Shown: positions 17,928 through 28,311 of the stretch, in pieces
Layout: each line of letters opens with the position of its first letter
How positions within the stretch are numbered: the first letter of the stretch is position 1
From: CAVYXK01 sp963708245
GTDB taxonomy: Bacteria > Pseudomonadota > Alphaproteobacteria > Acetobacterales > Acetobacteraceae
Reading direction: 5' to 3'
Assembly (NCBI GenBank): GCA_963708245.1
Contig: OY970201.1
Location: 7,936,001-8,000,000, forward strand
Length of the DNA stretch: 64,000 nt
Position numbers and translations under genes: made by a program
The notes under the pieces: generated by a model
The model's input: only the letters and a program-made list of their open reading frames with translations
What the model was told of the DNA's origin: nothing
Database searches by the model: none

Positions 17928-19016
17928 TCATCGAGCTGTGCGGAGTTGCCGGCTGAAGAACGCCTCAGCCGCCTCAATTGCCTGTCGATGCGTGTCGGCC
18001 TGCGGGACATTTGTTCTACATCTCGGAACGATCGCCCGTCCGTCCTCCGTGCAGGAAGAGCTGAAATCGTAATGACCCACGTCGGGCAGCCGAATGAGCG
18101 AGACGTTCGGGATCAGCTTGGCTGCGACCAAGCCGTTGGTTGAGGGCGGCGCAACGGTATCCTCGTCGCCGAGGATGATCTCGATCGGGACGTGCATGTG
18201 CTCGAGACTGGCTGGTGCAAGGGCTTGTACAAGAGCTGGAGCCATCACGAAGGCGGCGCGCACCTGAGGAATGGCGTGATCATCGCCTGCGTGAGCGGCT
18301 TCGGCTTGAACGTCCGGGAGTTTCAACACATCCTCGGCGTCGTGGGTGGTAAAAGCGAATTCCCGCTGAGGGCGGCATGTACCGTCGTCTGGATTGGCTT
18401 GGCAGAAACGAATGAGGCGACCTGGCTCGACCCGGGCTCCCGCCGCCAACAGCGCAGTGCCTCCGCCGGCGGAGAAGCCGGCGACGCCAACTCGTGACAG
18501 GTCCATGTGTGGCCCAATGGTTTGATCCTGCTCTGCCGCGTTCAAGGCGGCACGCAAATCCTCCGCGCGATCCCACCACAACAGCACGCCGGCGACGGTC
18601 ATCTTGTCGGCACCGTTGTTCCCGGGATGGTCCGCGGCTACGACTATGTAGCCGTTGCGTGCCATGGCTATGCCGAACCAGCCCATTAGTCGGGCGGTCC
18701 CGCCAAAACCGTGGGATAGAAGGATGATCGGTCGCCGGTCTTCACCGGGCGCGAATGCCGCGTCCGGTGCGACGGTCCCTATATCGCGCAGTGGCTTGCC
18801 GGGTGGACCGATCGTAATCTCTTGCTCGATGGCATCCGGGGGAGCCGGGTACCAAATCGTGACCCGAAGCTCAGGCCGGTGCTCCGCATCGCGCAGGCTG
18901 GCGGTCGAATCGGACGTCACACGATGGATTTCGCCCACTGGTCCAGCATGCGCAAGACCGGCCGCGACCATGACGAGCGTTCCGATCGCGGCCACGAGAG
19001 ACCTTATCACCAGCAA
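17928..19016 (-). CDS. Exported alpha/beta hydrolase (dienelactone / PAF-acetylhydrolase-like)
   Basis: A 362-residue protein with an N-terminal signal peptide (cleavage near GLAHA) and an alpha/beta hydrolase fold: oxyanion strand IILLSHGFGG, nucleophile elbow GFSAGGG, an acid in ILGDEDTVAPP, and the catalytic His in VGHYDFS. It resembles PAF-acetylhydrolase/esterase proteins that cleave short acyl esters in the periplasm. The start is a TTG at 19016 with AGGAGG only four bases away; the GTG two codons later has a better spacing and may be the real start. Substrate unknown. Confidence 0.78.
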   Translation of the reverse strand: MLVIRSLVAAIGTLVMVAAGLAHAGPVGEIHRVTSDSTASLRDAEHRPELRVTIWYPAPPDAIEQEITIGPPGKPLRDIGTVAPDAAFAPGEDRRPIILLSHGFGGTARLMGWFGIAMARNGYIVVAADHPGNNGADKMTVAGVLLWWDRAEDLRAALNAAEQDQTIGPHMDLSRVGVAGFSAGGGTALLAAGARVEPGRLIRFCQANPDDGTCRPQREFAFTTHDAEDVLKLPDVQAEAAHAGDDHAIPQVRAAFVMAPALVQALAPASLEHMHVPIEIILGDEDTVAPPSTNGLVAAKLIPNVSLIRLPDVGHYDFSSSCTEDGRAIVPRCRTNVPQADTHRQAIEAAEAFFSRQLRTAR

Positions 19017-19068
19017 GTTTCCTCCTGTCTTGCATCGCTAGCCAGGACGTTCCTGTGATGCCTGCGGA

Positions 19069-20655
19069 TCAACCCCGCTTCACGTTCCAGAAGATCGGGC
19101 CGTAGCCGTCCAGGATGCCGGAGATGTCGTGCTGGTAGGAGGTGGACCAGAACGTCTGGCCGAGCGGGACATAGGGTACGTCCTGCACCGCCTGCAGTTG
19201 CAACTCGACCGCGATCTTCTGCTGCGCTTCGAGGTCCGATGCGTCGATCCATTCCTGCCGGAGCGCTTCGATCTTCGGGCTGGTCGGCCAGCCCATCAGC
19301 GCGTCCTTGCCGTTGCCGCGCAGGAACACGTGGCCAACCGGATTCGCCTGGTCGAGGCCCGCCCAGAACGTGTTGAAGACTCCCCAGCCGCCTTTGTCCG
19401 GCGGGTCCATCTTGACGCGGCGCTGCACCACCGTACCCCAGTCCATCGCCTGGTAATCGACGTCGAAGCCCATCTTCTTCAACTGATCGGCACAGACATC
19501 CGCCTCGGCCTTAAGCAACGGGAAATCAGTAGGAGCAAGAAGGATCACTTTCTCGCCCTTATAACCGGCGGCCTCGATCTCCTTCTTCACTGCGGTATAG
19601 TCGCGCGGCGTGGTGAACACATCGAGACCGGCGGCGCTCGCCATCGGTGTGCCGGGAGTAAAGATGCCGGCCGGCACATGCCAAAGGCTCGGGTCGATGC
19701 CGGCAACGGCTTCCATGAATTCGCGCTGGTCGATCCCTTTGAGCATCGCACGGCGTATGGCGGGGTTATCGAAAGGCGGCCACAGCTCGTTGAGACGCAT
19801 GCAAGCCATCAGGCCGGTGGGGTCGATGATCCGCACCTGCGTACTTTGCTTTAGCGGAGGCAGCATGTCGTTGGTGGGGTTTTCCCACCAATCCATCTCC
19901 TTGCTCTGCATCGCCGCGACGGCAGTGCCGGGATCCTTGATGATATGCCATTCCACTCGGTCGAAATTGGTGACTTTCGGGCCTGACGTCCATCCCGGCG
20001 TGCCGCCGCTGCGCGGCTGATAGGCGGTATTTCGCTCATACACCGCCAGCGAGCCGACGACGCGCTCCTTGGCGTTCCACTTGTACGGGCCGCTGCCGAC
20101 CATCTCGGTGATTGCTTTGAACGCATCGGTCTTGGCAAGGCGCTCCGGCATCATGGCGCAGAAATTGCTGCCCGGCTTACCGAGCGCGTCCGGCAGCAGG
20201 GCAAACGGCTTCTTCAGGCGAAACACGATTGTCTTGTCGTCCGGTGCCGACAGCTCATCAGTATAGGCAATCAGCGTCTGACCGAAGGGGTCGCGCTTGC
20301 CCCAGCGCTGGATCGAGGCCACGCAGTCGCGCGCCAGCACCTTTTCTCCATCATGCCAGGCGAGCCCGTCGCGCAAGGTCAGCGTCCATTGCTTGCCGTC
20401 GTTCTCGACGACATGGCCGGCGACCATCTGCGGTTGCGGCTTATAGGCGCTGTCGATGCCGTAGAGCGTGTCGAAGATCATGAAGCCGTGATTGCGAGTG
20501 ACGTACGCGGTGGTCCAGATCGGGTCGAGAATGGTCGGATCCGCCTGAGGAATGAATTTCAGCACCCGCTGATCGGCTGCGCGCGAGATTCGCGGGACGG
20601 CAAGTGGGACGGCGAGGGCGGCTGCGGTGCCGGCCAGGAATGTGCGGCGCTTCAT
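19069..20655 (-). CDS. Peptide/nickel-type ABC transporter substrate-binding protein (SBP family 5)
   Basis: A 528-residue periplasmic solute-binding protein with a twin-arginine-like signal (KRRTFLAGTAAAL) and the family 5 segments LKFIPQADPTILDPIWTT and WTLTLRDGLAWHDGEKV. Such proteins bring di- and oligopeptides, nickel or opines to a DppBCDF-type importer. No permease or ATPase gene lies beside it, so it must use a transporter encoded elsewhere or be an orphan. It is transcribed away from the protease pair. Confidence 0.88.
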   Translation of the reverse strand: MKRRTFLAGTAAALAVPLAVPRISRAADQRVLKFIPQADPTILDPIWTTAYVTRNHGFMIFDTLYGIDSAYKPQPQMVAGHVVENDGKQWTLTLRDGLAWHDGEKVLARDCVASIQRWGKRDPFGQTLIAYTDELSAPDDKTIVFRLKKPFALLPDALGKPGSNFCAMMPERLAKTDAFKAITEMVGSGPYKWNAKERVVGSLAVYERNTAYQPRSGGTPGWTSGPKVTNFDRVEWHIIKDPGTAVAAMQSKEMDWWENPTNDMLPPLKQSTQVRIIDPTGLMACMRLNELWPPFDNPAIRRAMLKGIDQREFMEAVAGIDPSLWHVPAGIFTPGTPMASAAGLDVFTTPRDYTAVKKEIEAAGYKGEKVILLAPTDFPLLKAEADVCADQLKKMGFDVDYQAMDWGTVVQRRVKMDPPDKGGWGVFNTFWAGLDQANPVGHVFLRGNGKDALMGWPTSPKIEALRQEWIDASDLEAQQKIAVELQLQAVQDVPYVPLGQTFWSTSYQHDISGILDGYGPIFWNVKRG

Positions 20656-20782
20656 CGGGCTCGGCCTTTTCCAAGAGAGGTGGCAGGCGGATCATGGCAA
20701 TGGCCCGTGCCGCCGCGCAAGAGTTACTGTTATATGACTTGGCCGGCGCTGGCCGTCCGGTCGGGGGGAAGGGAGAACCCAC

Positions 20783-22171
<1,389 letters not shown>

Positions 22172-22399
22172 CCCGCCGAGCCGTCGTCGCGGTTGACACC
22201 GGCATTCAGACGGCACCCGACGGCGCGAAGCTGCGATGCAGGCCATAGGCCTCCTTCACGGCGGGTTCCGCACCTCCTGTGCGATAGTCGGTACACCGGC
22301 ACAAGGAGACCTGTAACTCATGCGGCACATCCGGGACAAAGGGGATGGTATCCTCGTCAATGGGCCTGAACCTCGCCGCACCTTCAAAGGAGAACCCGC

Positions 22400-23794
22400 A
22401 TGTCTCGCGCCCTGCTCTCGTTCCCCTTACTTGCCTTGCTCATTGCTGCGCCGGTGGCGGCACGTGCCGCGGCCGTGCCGGCCCCGTGCTGCAGCGCCGG
22501 TTACGGGGACCTGCTGGGCCGCGTGCTGCCATCCGTGGTCAGCCTGTCGGTCATCAAGGTCACCGGCATGCAGCCGAGTGGTACCGAGATGACAGCGCGG
22601 CGGCAACATTTCTTCGGCTCCGGGTTCATCATTGATCCCAAGGGCATCATCGTCACCAACCGTCACGTGATCCAGGATGCGGTGGAAATCACCGCGATCT
22701 TCTCCGATAACAGCCAGGCGCCGGTCCGGTTGCTGGCGGCGGCCTCTGGCGCAGACCTGGCAGTACTGCAGGTAGATGTAGGCCATCCGCTGCCGGCGCT
22801 TAACTTCGCCAACAGTGACTTGGTGCGCATGGGTGATTCGGTGCTGGCGATCGGCAATCCGTACGGCCTCGGCATGTCTGCCAGTTCCGGCATCATCAGC
22901 GGGCTCAATCGCAATCTGAACCAGACGCCGCTCGATGACGACATCCAGACCGATGCCGCCATCAATCCGGGAAACTCGGGGGGACCGCTGATCAATATCG
23001 CCGGCGAAGTGGTCGGTGTGGACACCGCGCTCTACACGCAGACGGGTGGCGGTTATATCGGGATCGGCTACGCCATTCCCGCCAATGACGCCGACTTCAT
23101 CATTCGCCACCTGCTCGACCCGACACTCCCAAGCCCCGGTTGGATCGGCGTCAGCACGCAGGATGTGAGCCCGCTGGTAGCCAAGGGGTTTGGTGCACCA
23201 ACGCCAGGCGGGGCCGTGATCACCGCTGTTGATGAAGTCAGCCCTGGTCATGCGGCCGGTTTGCGGCCTGGGGACGTTATCCTTGATGTCGCCGGCGACC
23301 CGGTCTCTGACTCGCGCGCGCTGCTCCGCGAGGTTGGTGTGCTGGATCTGGGGAGTCCTGTGGACCTGACGGTTTGGCGGGATCACGCGCAGCAGACGGT
23401 GTCGGTCACACCGGCTGCGTGGCCAAACATGGCGTCGCCGGCCGCCGCGGTAATGGCGCCGCCGGCGATGGCCGAGATGGCGCCGACGCCCGGTCCTCCC
23501 GCGAAGCTGACCGTCCTCACCGCGGCCGCGCGCCAGCAATTCGATATCTCGCCGTCAATCACGGGCGTGCTTGTGCAGTCCGCTGCAAACGAAACAGATT
23601 TGGACGAGCAAGGTCTCCGGTCCGGCGATGTGATCGTCAACGTGAATGGGACACCTGTCGGTACGCCAGATGAGGTCGACAGCATGATCCGCAAGGCGCG
23701 TGCTGAGCACGAGGTCTATGTTCCTTTCCTGGTCTCCCGAAAGGACGGGCTGCGCTGGTTGAGCTACTATACCGGAATGAAGGAGGCCAAGTGA
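22400..23794 (+). CDS. HtrA/DegQ-type serine protease with two PDZ domains (copy 2)
   Basis: A 464-residue paralogue of the preceding gene with the same architecture: signal peptide, adjacent Cys pair (PCC), triad His89, Asp119, Ser193, and two PDZ domains (AGLRPGDVILDVAG and QGLRSGDVIVNVNG). The inter-PDZ linker WPNMASPAAAVMAPPAMAE repeats the pattern of copy 1. A GGAGAACC precedes the ATG. The 228-base gap between the copies may carry its own promoter. Both triads are intact, so both are probably active. Confidence 0.88.
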   Translation: MSRALLSFPLLALLIAAPVAARAAAVPAPCCSAGYGDLLGRVLPSVVSLSVIKVTGMQPSGTEMTARRQHFFGSGFIIDPKGIIVTNRHVIQDAVEITAIFSDNSQAPVRLLAAASGADLAVLQVDVGHPLPALNFANSDLVRMGDSVLAIGNPYGLGMSASSGIISGLNRNLNQTPLDDDIQTDAAINPGNSGGPLINIAGEVVGVDTALYTQTGGGYIGIGYAIPANDADFIIRHLLDPTLPSPGWIGVSTQDVSPLVAKGFGAPTPGGAVITAVDEVSPGHAAGLRPGDVILDVAGDPVSDSRALLREVGVLDLGSPVDLTVWRDHAQQTVSVTPAAWPNMASPAAAVMAPPAMAEMAPTPGPPAKLTVLTAAARQQFDISPSITGVLVQSAANETDLDEQGLRSGDVIVNVNGTPVGTPDEVDSMIRKARAEHEVYVPFLVSRKDGLRWLSYYTGMKEAK

Positions 23795-23895
23795 TTCCCA
23801 GGCCCGCTCCCCCTTGTCAGCGCATGCCGGATGCGGCTTCATGACGTTGACTCCGGCCGCCAGCCGGCAAGTCCATCAAATCCCTGGGGGACACC

Positions 23896-24825
23896 ATGTT
23901 CAACTCGATCAGCCGCCGTCTTTTCCTGTCTCAGGCCATCGTTGCGGGGGCGGGCGCAACCGCCGTCTGGCCCCGTCGCGCCGCCGCCGCTCCGGAATTC
24001 AAGACGGTCGCGCCCGGCACGCTCACCGTGGCGATGAACGGCGATATGCCGATGACCAGCATCAAGGACGGCAAGCTGATCGGCACCGATGGCGATATGA
24101 TTGTCGCGATCGCCGGCAGGCTCGGGTTGGCGGTGAAGCCGTCGCTGATGGAATGGTCGGCGACGATCGAGAGCATCCGCAGCGGCCGGGCCGACATCAT
24201 GCTGGGCAACATGGGCTGGACGCCGGTACGGGCGAAGGTGATGCTGATCACCGATGCGATCTACTACGCTGGCTCGTTTGCCGCGATGAAGAAGGACAAT
24301 CCGCTCGACAAGGTCTCGATCGCCGACCTGAAGGGGCACAGTATCGGCACCGTCACCGGCTTCACCATCGTGCCGGAAATGAAGAAGGTGCCAGGCACCA
24401 CCGATGTGAAGCTGTACGACACGACGGATGCCTGTGTCCGCGATGTCGCTGCTGGGCGGCTCGATTTTGCGTTCCTGGATGCGCCGACCGTGGACTACAT
24501 GATCCTGCAGAATCCAGGTTGGGGGCTGAAGCAGGTGCCCGTGGCGCACGACGATGCCTTCCCGCAGCTCACCAGCAAGCAGCACACGGTGATGGGAATG
24601 AACCAGGATAATCCCGATTTGTTCGACGCGGTGAACGCCGGGGTGAAATGGCTGTGGCGGACCAAGCTGAACGCGCAGTGCCTGGCCAGGTACGGCGTAG
24701 CCAATCCCGATTACCTGGTACCGCCCGAGCCCAACCCGCGGATCGGGGTCGATCGCGACGCCTCTGATAACCCGATTGGACCTGCGGCGCACACCGTGAA
24801 GGACTATTCGTCGCTGTTCGCGTGA
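23896..24825 (+). CDS. Polar amino-acid ABC transporter substrate-binding protein (SBP family 3)
   Basis: A 309-residue periplasmic binding protein with a Tat-like leader (SRRLFLSQAIVAGAGA). The family 3 lobes are visible in LTVAMNGDMPMTSIKDGKLIGTDGDMIV and in VTGFTIVPEMKK. It heads a four-gene importer operon with overlapping stop/start codons: its stop lies in the GTGA that starts the ATPase. Ligand is probably an amino acid or a related amine, to judge from the linked FAD oxidoreductase. Confidence 0.88.
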   Translation: MFNSISRRLFLSQAIVAGAGATAVWPRRAAAAPEFKTVAPGTLTVAMNGDMPMTSIKDGKLIGTDGDMIVAIAGRLGLAVKPSLMEWSATIESIRSGRADIMLGNMGWTPVRAKVMLITDAIYYAGSFAAMKKDNPLDKVSIADLKGHSIGTVTGFTIVPEMKKVPGTTDVKLYDTTDACVRDVAAGRLDFAFLDAPTVDYMILQNPGWGLKQVPVAHDDAFPQLTSKQHTVMGMNQDNPDLFDAVNAGVKWLWRTKLNAQCLARYGVANPDYLVPPEPNPRIGVDRDASDNPIGPAAHTVKDYSSLFA

Positions 24826-25628
24826 GCAGCAGCGCGGCACAGCCCCTTGTGCAGATCGTCGATCTGCACAAGCGCTTCGGCTCGCTGGAAGTGCTGAAGG
24901 GTATCACGCTGGATGTTGCGCCGGGCGAGAAGGTCTCGATCATCGGACCATCGGGGTCGGGCAAGACCACGCTGCTGCGCTGCATCAACTGGCTGGAGCG
25001 TCCGAGCAGCGGGCACATTCTGATCGACGGCCAGCCGATCGGCGAGCGGCTGGCCGGCGGACGGCGCATCGAAATGCGCGACCGCGAGCTGGCGCGCATG
25101 CGCGCCCGCATCGGGATGGTGTTCCAGCGCTTCAACCTGTTCCCGCATCTGACGGCGCTGGACAACGTGGCGGTCGGGCCGATCAAGGTGCTCGGCCGAC
25201 CGGCGGCGGAAGCTCGGCGCGAGGCGATGGCGCTGCTCGACAAGGTCGGGCTGGCGCACAAGCGGGACGTGTATCCGGAAATGCTGTCTGGCGGGCAGCA
25301 GCAGCGCGTCGCCATCGCCCGCGCGCTGGCCATGCGGCCGGTGCTGATGCTGTTCGATGAGGCCACCTCCGCGCTTGATCCCGAGCTGGTGGGCGAGGTG
25401 CTGACGGTGATGCGCCAGCTCGCCTCCGAGGGCATGACGATGATCATCGTCAGCCACGAGATGCAGTTTGCTGAGGACGTTTCGGACCGCGCCGTCTTCA
25501 TGGACCATGGCGAGATCGTCGAGCAGGGGCCGCCGCACGCGATCTTCCGCGAGCCGTCGCATCCGCGCACGCGGGCCTTCCTGCGGGCGGTGATCGAGCG
25601 GCAGGTGTTTCAGGCTGCCTCTGCATGA
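24822..25628 (+). CDS. Amino-acid ABC transporter ATP-binding protein
   Basis: A 268-residue ABC ATPase of the GlnQ/HisP type. Walker A GPSGSGKT is at 42-49, the Q-loop in GMVFQRFNLFPH, the signature LSGGQQQR, Walker B VLMLFDEATSALD and the H-loop ending IIVSHEM. It starts with GTG, overlapping the binding-protein stop by four bases, and its own stop overlaps the ATG of the first permease, so all parts are translationally coupled. Confidence 0.92.
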   Translation: MSSSAAQPLVQIVDLHKRFGSLEVLKGITLDVAPGEKVSIIGPSGSGKTTLLRCINWLERPSSGHILIDGQPIGERLAGGRRIEMRDRELARMRARIGMVFQRFNLFPHLTALDNVAVGPIKVLGRPAAEARREAMALLDKVGLAHKRDVYPEMLSGGQQQRVAIARALAMRPVLMLFDEATSALDPELVGEVLTVMRQLASEGMTMIIVSHEMQFAEDVSDRAVFMDHGEIVEQGPPHAIFREPSHPRTRAFLRAVIERQVFQAASA

Positions 25629-26299
25629 GTGGCCCATGGGCGCGCACCGTCGCGCAGTTTCCCTATCTTATCGATACGCTGTTGCTGGGCGTCGAGATGA
25701 CCGTGATCGTGACGCTGGGCGGATTTGCGCTGGCGGTGGTCTTTGGTCTTGGGGGTGCGGTCCTTCGCACCGCGCGGCTTGCTTTGCTACGGGCCGCCGG
25801 CACGCTCTACGTCGATGTGTTCCGCGCCGTGCCGGTGCTGACGCAGCTCTTCATCATCTATTTCGGGCTGGCGCAGGTCGGCGTGAAGCTGGCACCGGTG
25901 CCGGCTGCGATCGTTGGGTTCGGGATCAACGGCGGCGCTTATCTGACCGAGGTGTTCCGCGCCGGGATCGAAGCGGTGCATCGCGGGCAGAACGAGGCGG
26001 CGCTGGCGATCGGCATGACGCGGATGCAGAGCCTGCGCATCATCGTGCTGCCGCAGGCGATGCGGGTGATCCTGCCGCCGCTCGGCAATTTCGGGATCGG
26101 GCTGTTGAAGGATACTTCCGTCGCCTCGTCGGTGGCTGCGCCGGAGTTGAGCTTCCGGGCGCATATGCTGGTCGATCAGACCTATCTTAGCACGCAAATC
26201 TATCTGATGGTCGCTGCCCTCTATCTGGCGATGAGCCTGCCGCTCGCGCATCTGGTGCGCCGGTTGGAGCGGCGCTCGGCGCAAGGTCGGCCGGCATGA
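25625..26299 (+). CDS. Amino-acid ABC transporter permease 1
   Basis: A 224-residue permease of the His/Glu/Gln/Arg/opine group with about five transmembrane helices and the coupling (EAA) loop GQNEAALAIGMTRMQ followed by IIVLPQAMRVILPPL. It pairs with the next gene to form the heterodimeric channel. Its start and stop both overlap neighbours by four bases (ATGA). Confidence 0.9.
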   Translation: MSGPWARTVAQFPYLIDTLLLGVEMTVIVTLGGFALAVVFGLGGAVLRTARLALLRAAGTLYVDVFRAVPVLTQLFIIYFGLAQVGVKLAPVPAAIVGFGINGGAYLTEVFRAGIEAVHRGQNEAALAIGMTRMQSLRIIVLPQAMRVILPPLGNFGIGLLKDTSVASSVAAPELSFRAHMLVDQTYLSTQIYLMVAALYLAMSLPLAHLVRRLERRSAQGRPA

Positions 26300-26955
26300 G
26301 CCTGGACGATCTGCGCGCCTGGATGCCGCAGCTTCTGGTGGCGGCCGGCGGCACGCTGCGCATGGCGGCACTCGCCTATCTGGTTGGCGTCGTTGCCGGG
26401 CTGCTGCTGGCACTGGCCCGACTGTCGCGCCGCCGCGTGCTGGCCGGCGCCGCCGGCTGGTATATCGAGCTGATCCGCGGCACCCCGGCGCTGACGCAGT
26501 TGTTCCTGATCTATTTCGGCCTCGCCTCGGCGGGCTTCGTGCTATCGGCCTTCACTGCCGCAGTGGTCGGGCTGGGCATGAACTACGCGGCATACATGTC
26601 AGAGGTGTATCGCGCCGGCATCGCTGCCGTCCATCGCGGCCAGCGGGAAGCGGCGCTGGCGATCGGCATGACCAATGCTTTAGCGATGCGCAGCATCATC
26701 CTGCCGCAGGCGATCCGCATCATCGTGCCGCCGATGGCGAATTATGCCGTCTCGCTGCTGAAGGACACGTCGGTGGCGTCGCTGATCTCGGCGCCGGAGC
26801 TGATGTTGCGGGCGCGCGATCTCAGCAGCGAATATTTCTTGCCGATGCAGCTCTATCTGCTGGTCGGCGCGATGTACCTGGTGATGGCCTATCCGTTGGC
26901 AAAAGGCGCACGCTATCTGGAGCTGCGCTTGGGCGCCGGGCGGACAGCGGGATGA
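26296..26955 (+). CDS. Amino-acid ABC transporter permease 2
   Basis: A 219-residue second permease subunit, same family as the upstream gene: EAA loop GQREAALAIGMTNALAMRS followed by IILPQAIRIIVPPM, about five membrane helices, and the conserved LIRGTPALTQLFLIYF segment. It ends 13 bases before the FAD oxidoreductase, so the five genes form one operon. Confidence 0.9.
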   Translation: MSLDDLRAWMPQLLVAAGGTLRMAALAYLVGVVAGLLLALARLSRRRVLAGAAGWYIELIRGTPALTQLFLIYFGLASAGFVLSAFTAAVVGLGMNYAAYMSEVYRAGIAAVHRGQREAALAIGMTNALAMRSIILPQAIRIIVPPMANYAVSLLKDTSVASLISAPELMLRARDLSSEYFLPMQLYLLVGAMYLVMAYPLAKGARYLELRLGAGRTAG

Positions 26956-26968
26956 AGGAGGGCAGGGG

Positions 26969-28207
26969 ATGATCGAAGCGGCAGAATGCGTGGTGATTGG
27001 ATCGGGGGCGCTGGGCTCGAGCGTGGCATATCACCTGGCGCGCGGCGGCAAGCAGGTGGCGCTGCTCGACAAGCATGCGCTGGGGTCGCAGACTTCGCCG
27101 CGCGCTGCCGGATTGACCTCGCAGGCGCGCGGCACTGACCTGATGACGCGGCTGGCGAAGCGGGCGGTGCGCAAGATAGAAAGCTTCGAGCAGGACACTG
27201 GCGAGAAGCTGGTATTCTATCAACCAGGTGCGCTGAAGATTGCGCGCAGGCCCGAACACGTGGAGCAGCTTCGGAGTGAGCTGGAGCGTGGCCGGCGGTG
27301 GGAGACCGGGCTGCAAGCGATCTCACCCGCCGAGGCACGGGCGATGAACCCGTTTCTTGAAACCAAGGGAATTCTGGCGGTCAACATCTCGCCGACCGAT
27401 CTTTACCTGGAGCCGTCGCAGATCCCGAACGGTTACGCGCGGGCAGCGGCAAAGCTTGGCGTGACGATGCTACCGAACACGCTGGTGAGCGGGGTCGCGC
27501 TGCGAAACGGCTCAGTGGTCGGGGTGGAGACTGGGCATCGGACGATACGCTGCGAGACCGTGGTAGATGCCGCCGGCGCCTGGCTGCGCGCCGTAGCGGC
27601 ACTGGCCGGCGGGCGCGCGAGGGTAGTGCCCACCCGCCATCAGTTGCTGATCACCGAGCCGATCGAAGGCGTGCAGCCCATGCAGCCAATCACACGCATC
27701 ATCGATGCGAACGTGTATGTGCGGCCGGATGAAGGCGGGCTGATGCTGGGCGGATACGAGGCCAATCCCGTGCAGTATCCCGACGGCACGCTGCCAGCTC
27801 GGTTCGATATCGCCGACCTGAAACTTGACTTGGATGTGCTGCGGCACCTGGCCGACAGTGTGAGCGAGCAGCTTCCGGTGTTCCAGCGCGTGCCCGGCGA
27901 GATCGGGGTGCTGGTGCATCGCGGCGGGTTACCAACGATGACGGCGGATGGCGAGCACACTGTCGGGCCGGTTCCTGGCGTGCGCGGGCTGTTCGTGGCC
28001 GGCGGATGCTGTGTCGGCGGGCTGTCGATCTCGCCGGCTATCGGCGAGGCGCTGGCGGCTTGGATCATCGATGGCGCGCCGCCCATGGATTTGTCGCCGC
28101 TGGCGCCGGGACGTGAGGGCGGGATGAGCGAGGAGGTGTTAGAGGCGGCGTGCCGGCGGCAATACGCCCATCACTATTGGGAGCATCTGCCGGAGGCAAA
28201 GGTCTAG
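26969..28207 (+). CDS. FAD-dependent oxidoreductase (DAO family)
   Basis: A 412-residue flavoprotein of the D-amino-acid oxidase / sarcosine dehydrogenase class. The dinucleotide-binding fold is at the N-terminus (VVIGSGALGSSVA, residues 8-20), a second FAD contact in VVDAAGAWLRAVA, and the C-terminal GGCCVGGLSISPAIGEALA completes the site. A strong GAAGGAGGGCAGGGG precedes the ATG. Co-transcription with the amino-acid importer implies oxidation of the imported amine or amino acid. Whether it is an oxidase or a dehydrogenase cannot be told. Confidence 0.88.
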   Translation: MIEAAECVVIGSGALGSSVAYHLARGGKQVALLDKHALGSQTSPRAAGLTSQARGTDLMTRLAKRAVRKIESFEQDTGEKLVFYQPGALKIARRPEHVEQLRSELERGRRWETGLQAISPAEARAMNPFLETKGILAVNISPTDLYLEPSQIPNGYARAAAKLGVTMLPNTLVSGVALRNGSVVGVETGHRTIRCETVVDAAGAWLRAVAALAGGRARVVPTRHQLLITEPIEGVQPMQPITRIIDANVYVRPDEGGLMLGGYEANPVQYPDGTLPARFDIADLKLDLDVLRHLADSVSEQLPVFQRVPGEIGVLVHRGGLPTMTADGEHTVGPVPGVRGLFVAGGCCVGGLSISPAIGEALAAWIIDGAPPMDLSPLAPGREGGMSEEVLEAACRRQYAHHYWEHLPEAKV

Positions 28208-28311
28208 TCAGCGGCTTTGGCGGACAGGTTGGGTGAGGCAGACACGCCAGCGAGGCGATCCTTGAGGTTCCACCGGTGCCGGATCCATCAAGGCAGGAGG
28301 CGGATGGACTC

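Noticed and set aside
19069..20655. A complete peptide ABC transporter operon
   Set aside because: No permease or ATPase gene lies beside the binding protein; the neighbours are an esterase and proteases on the other side.
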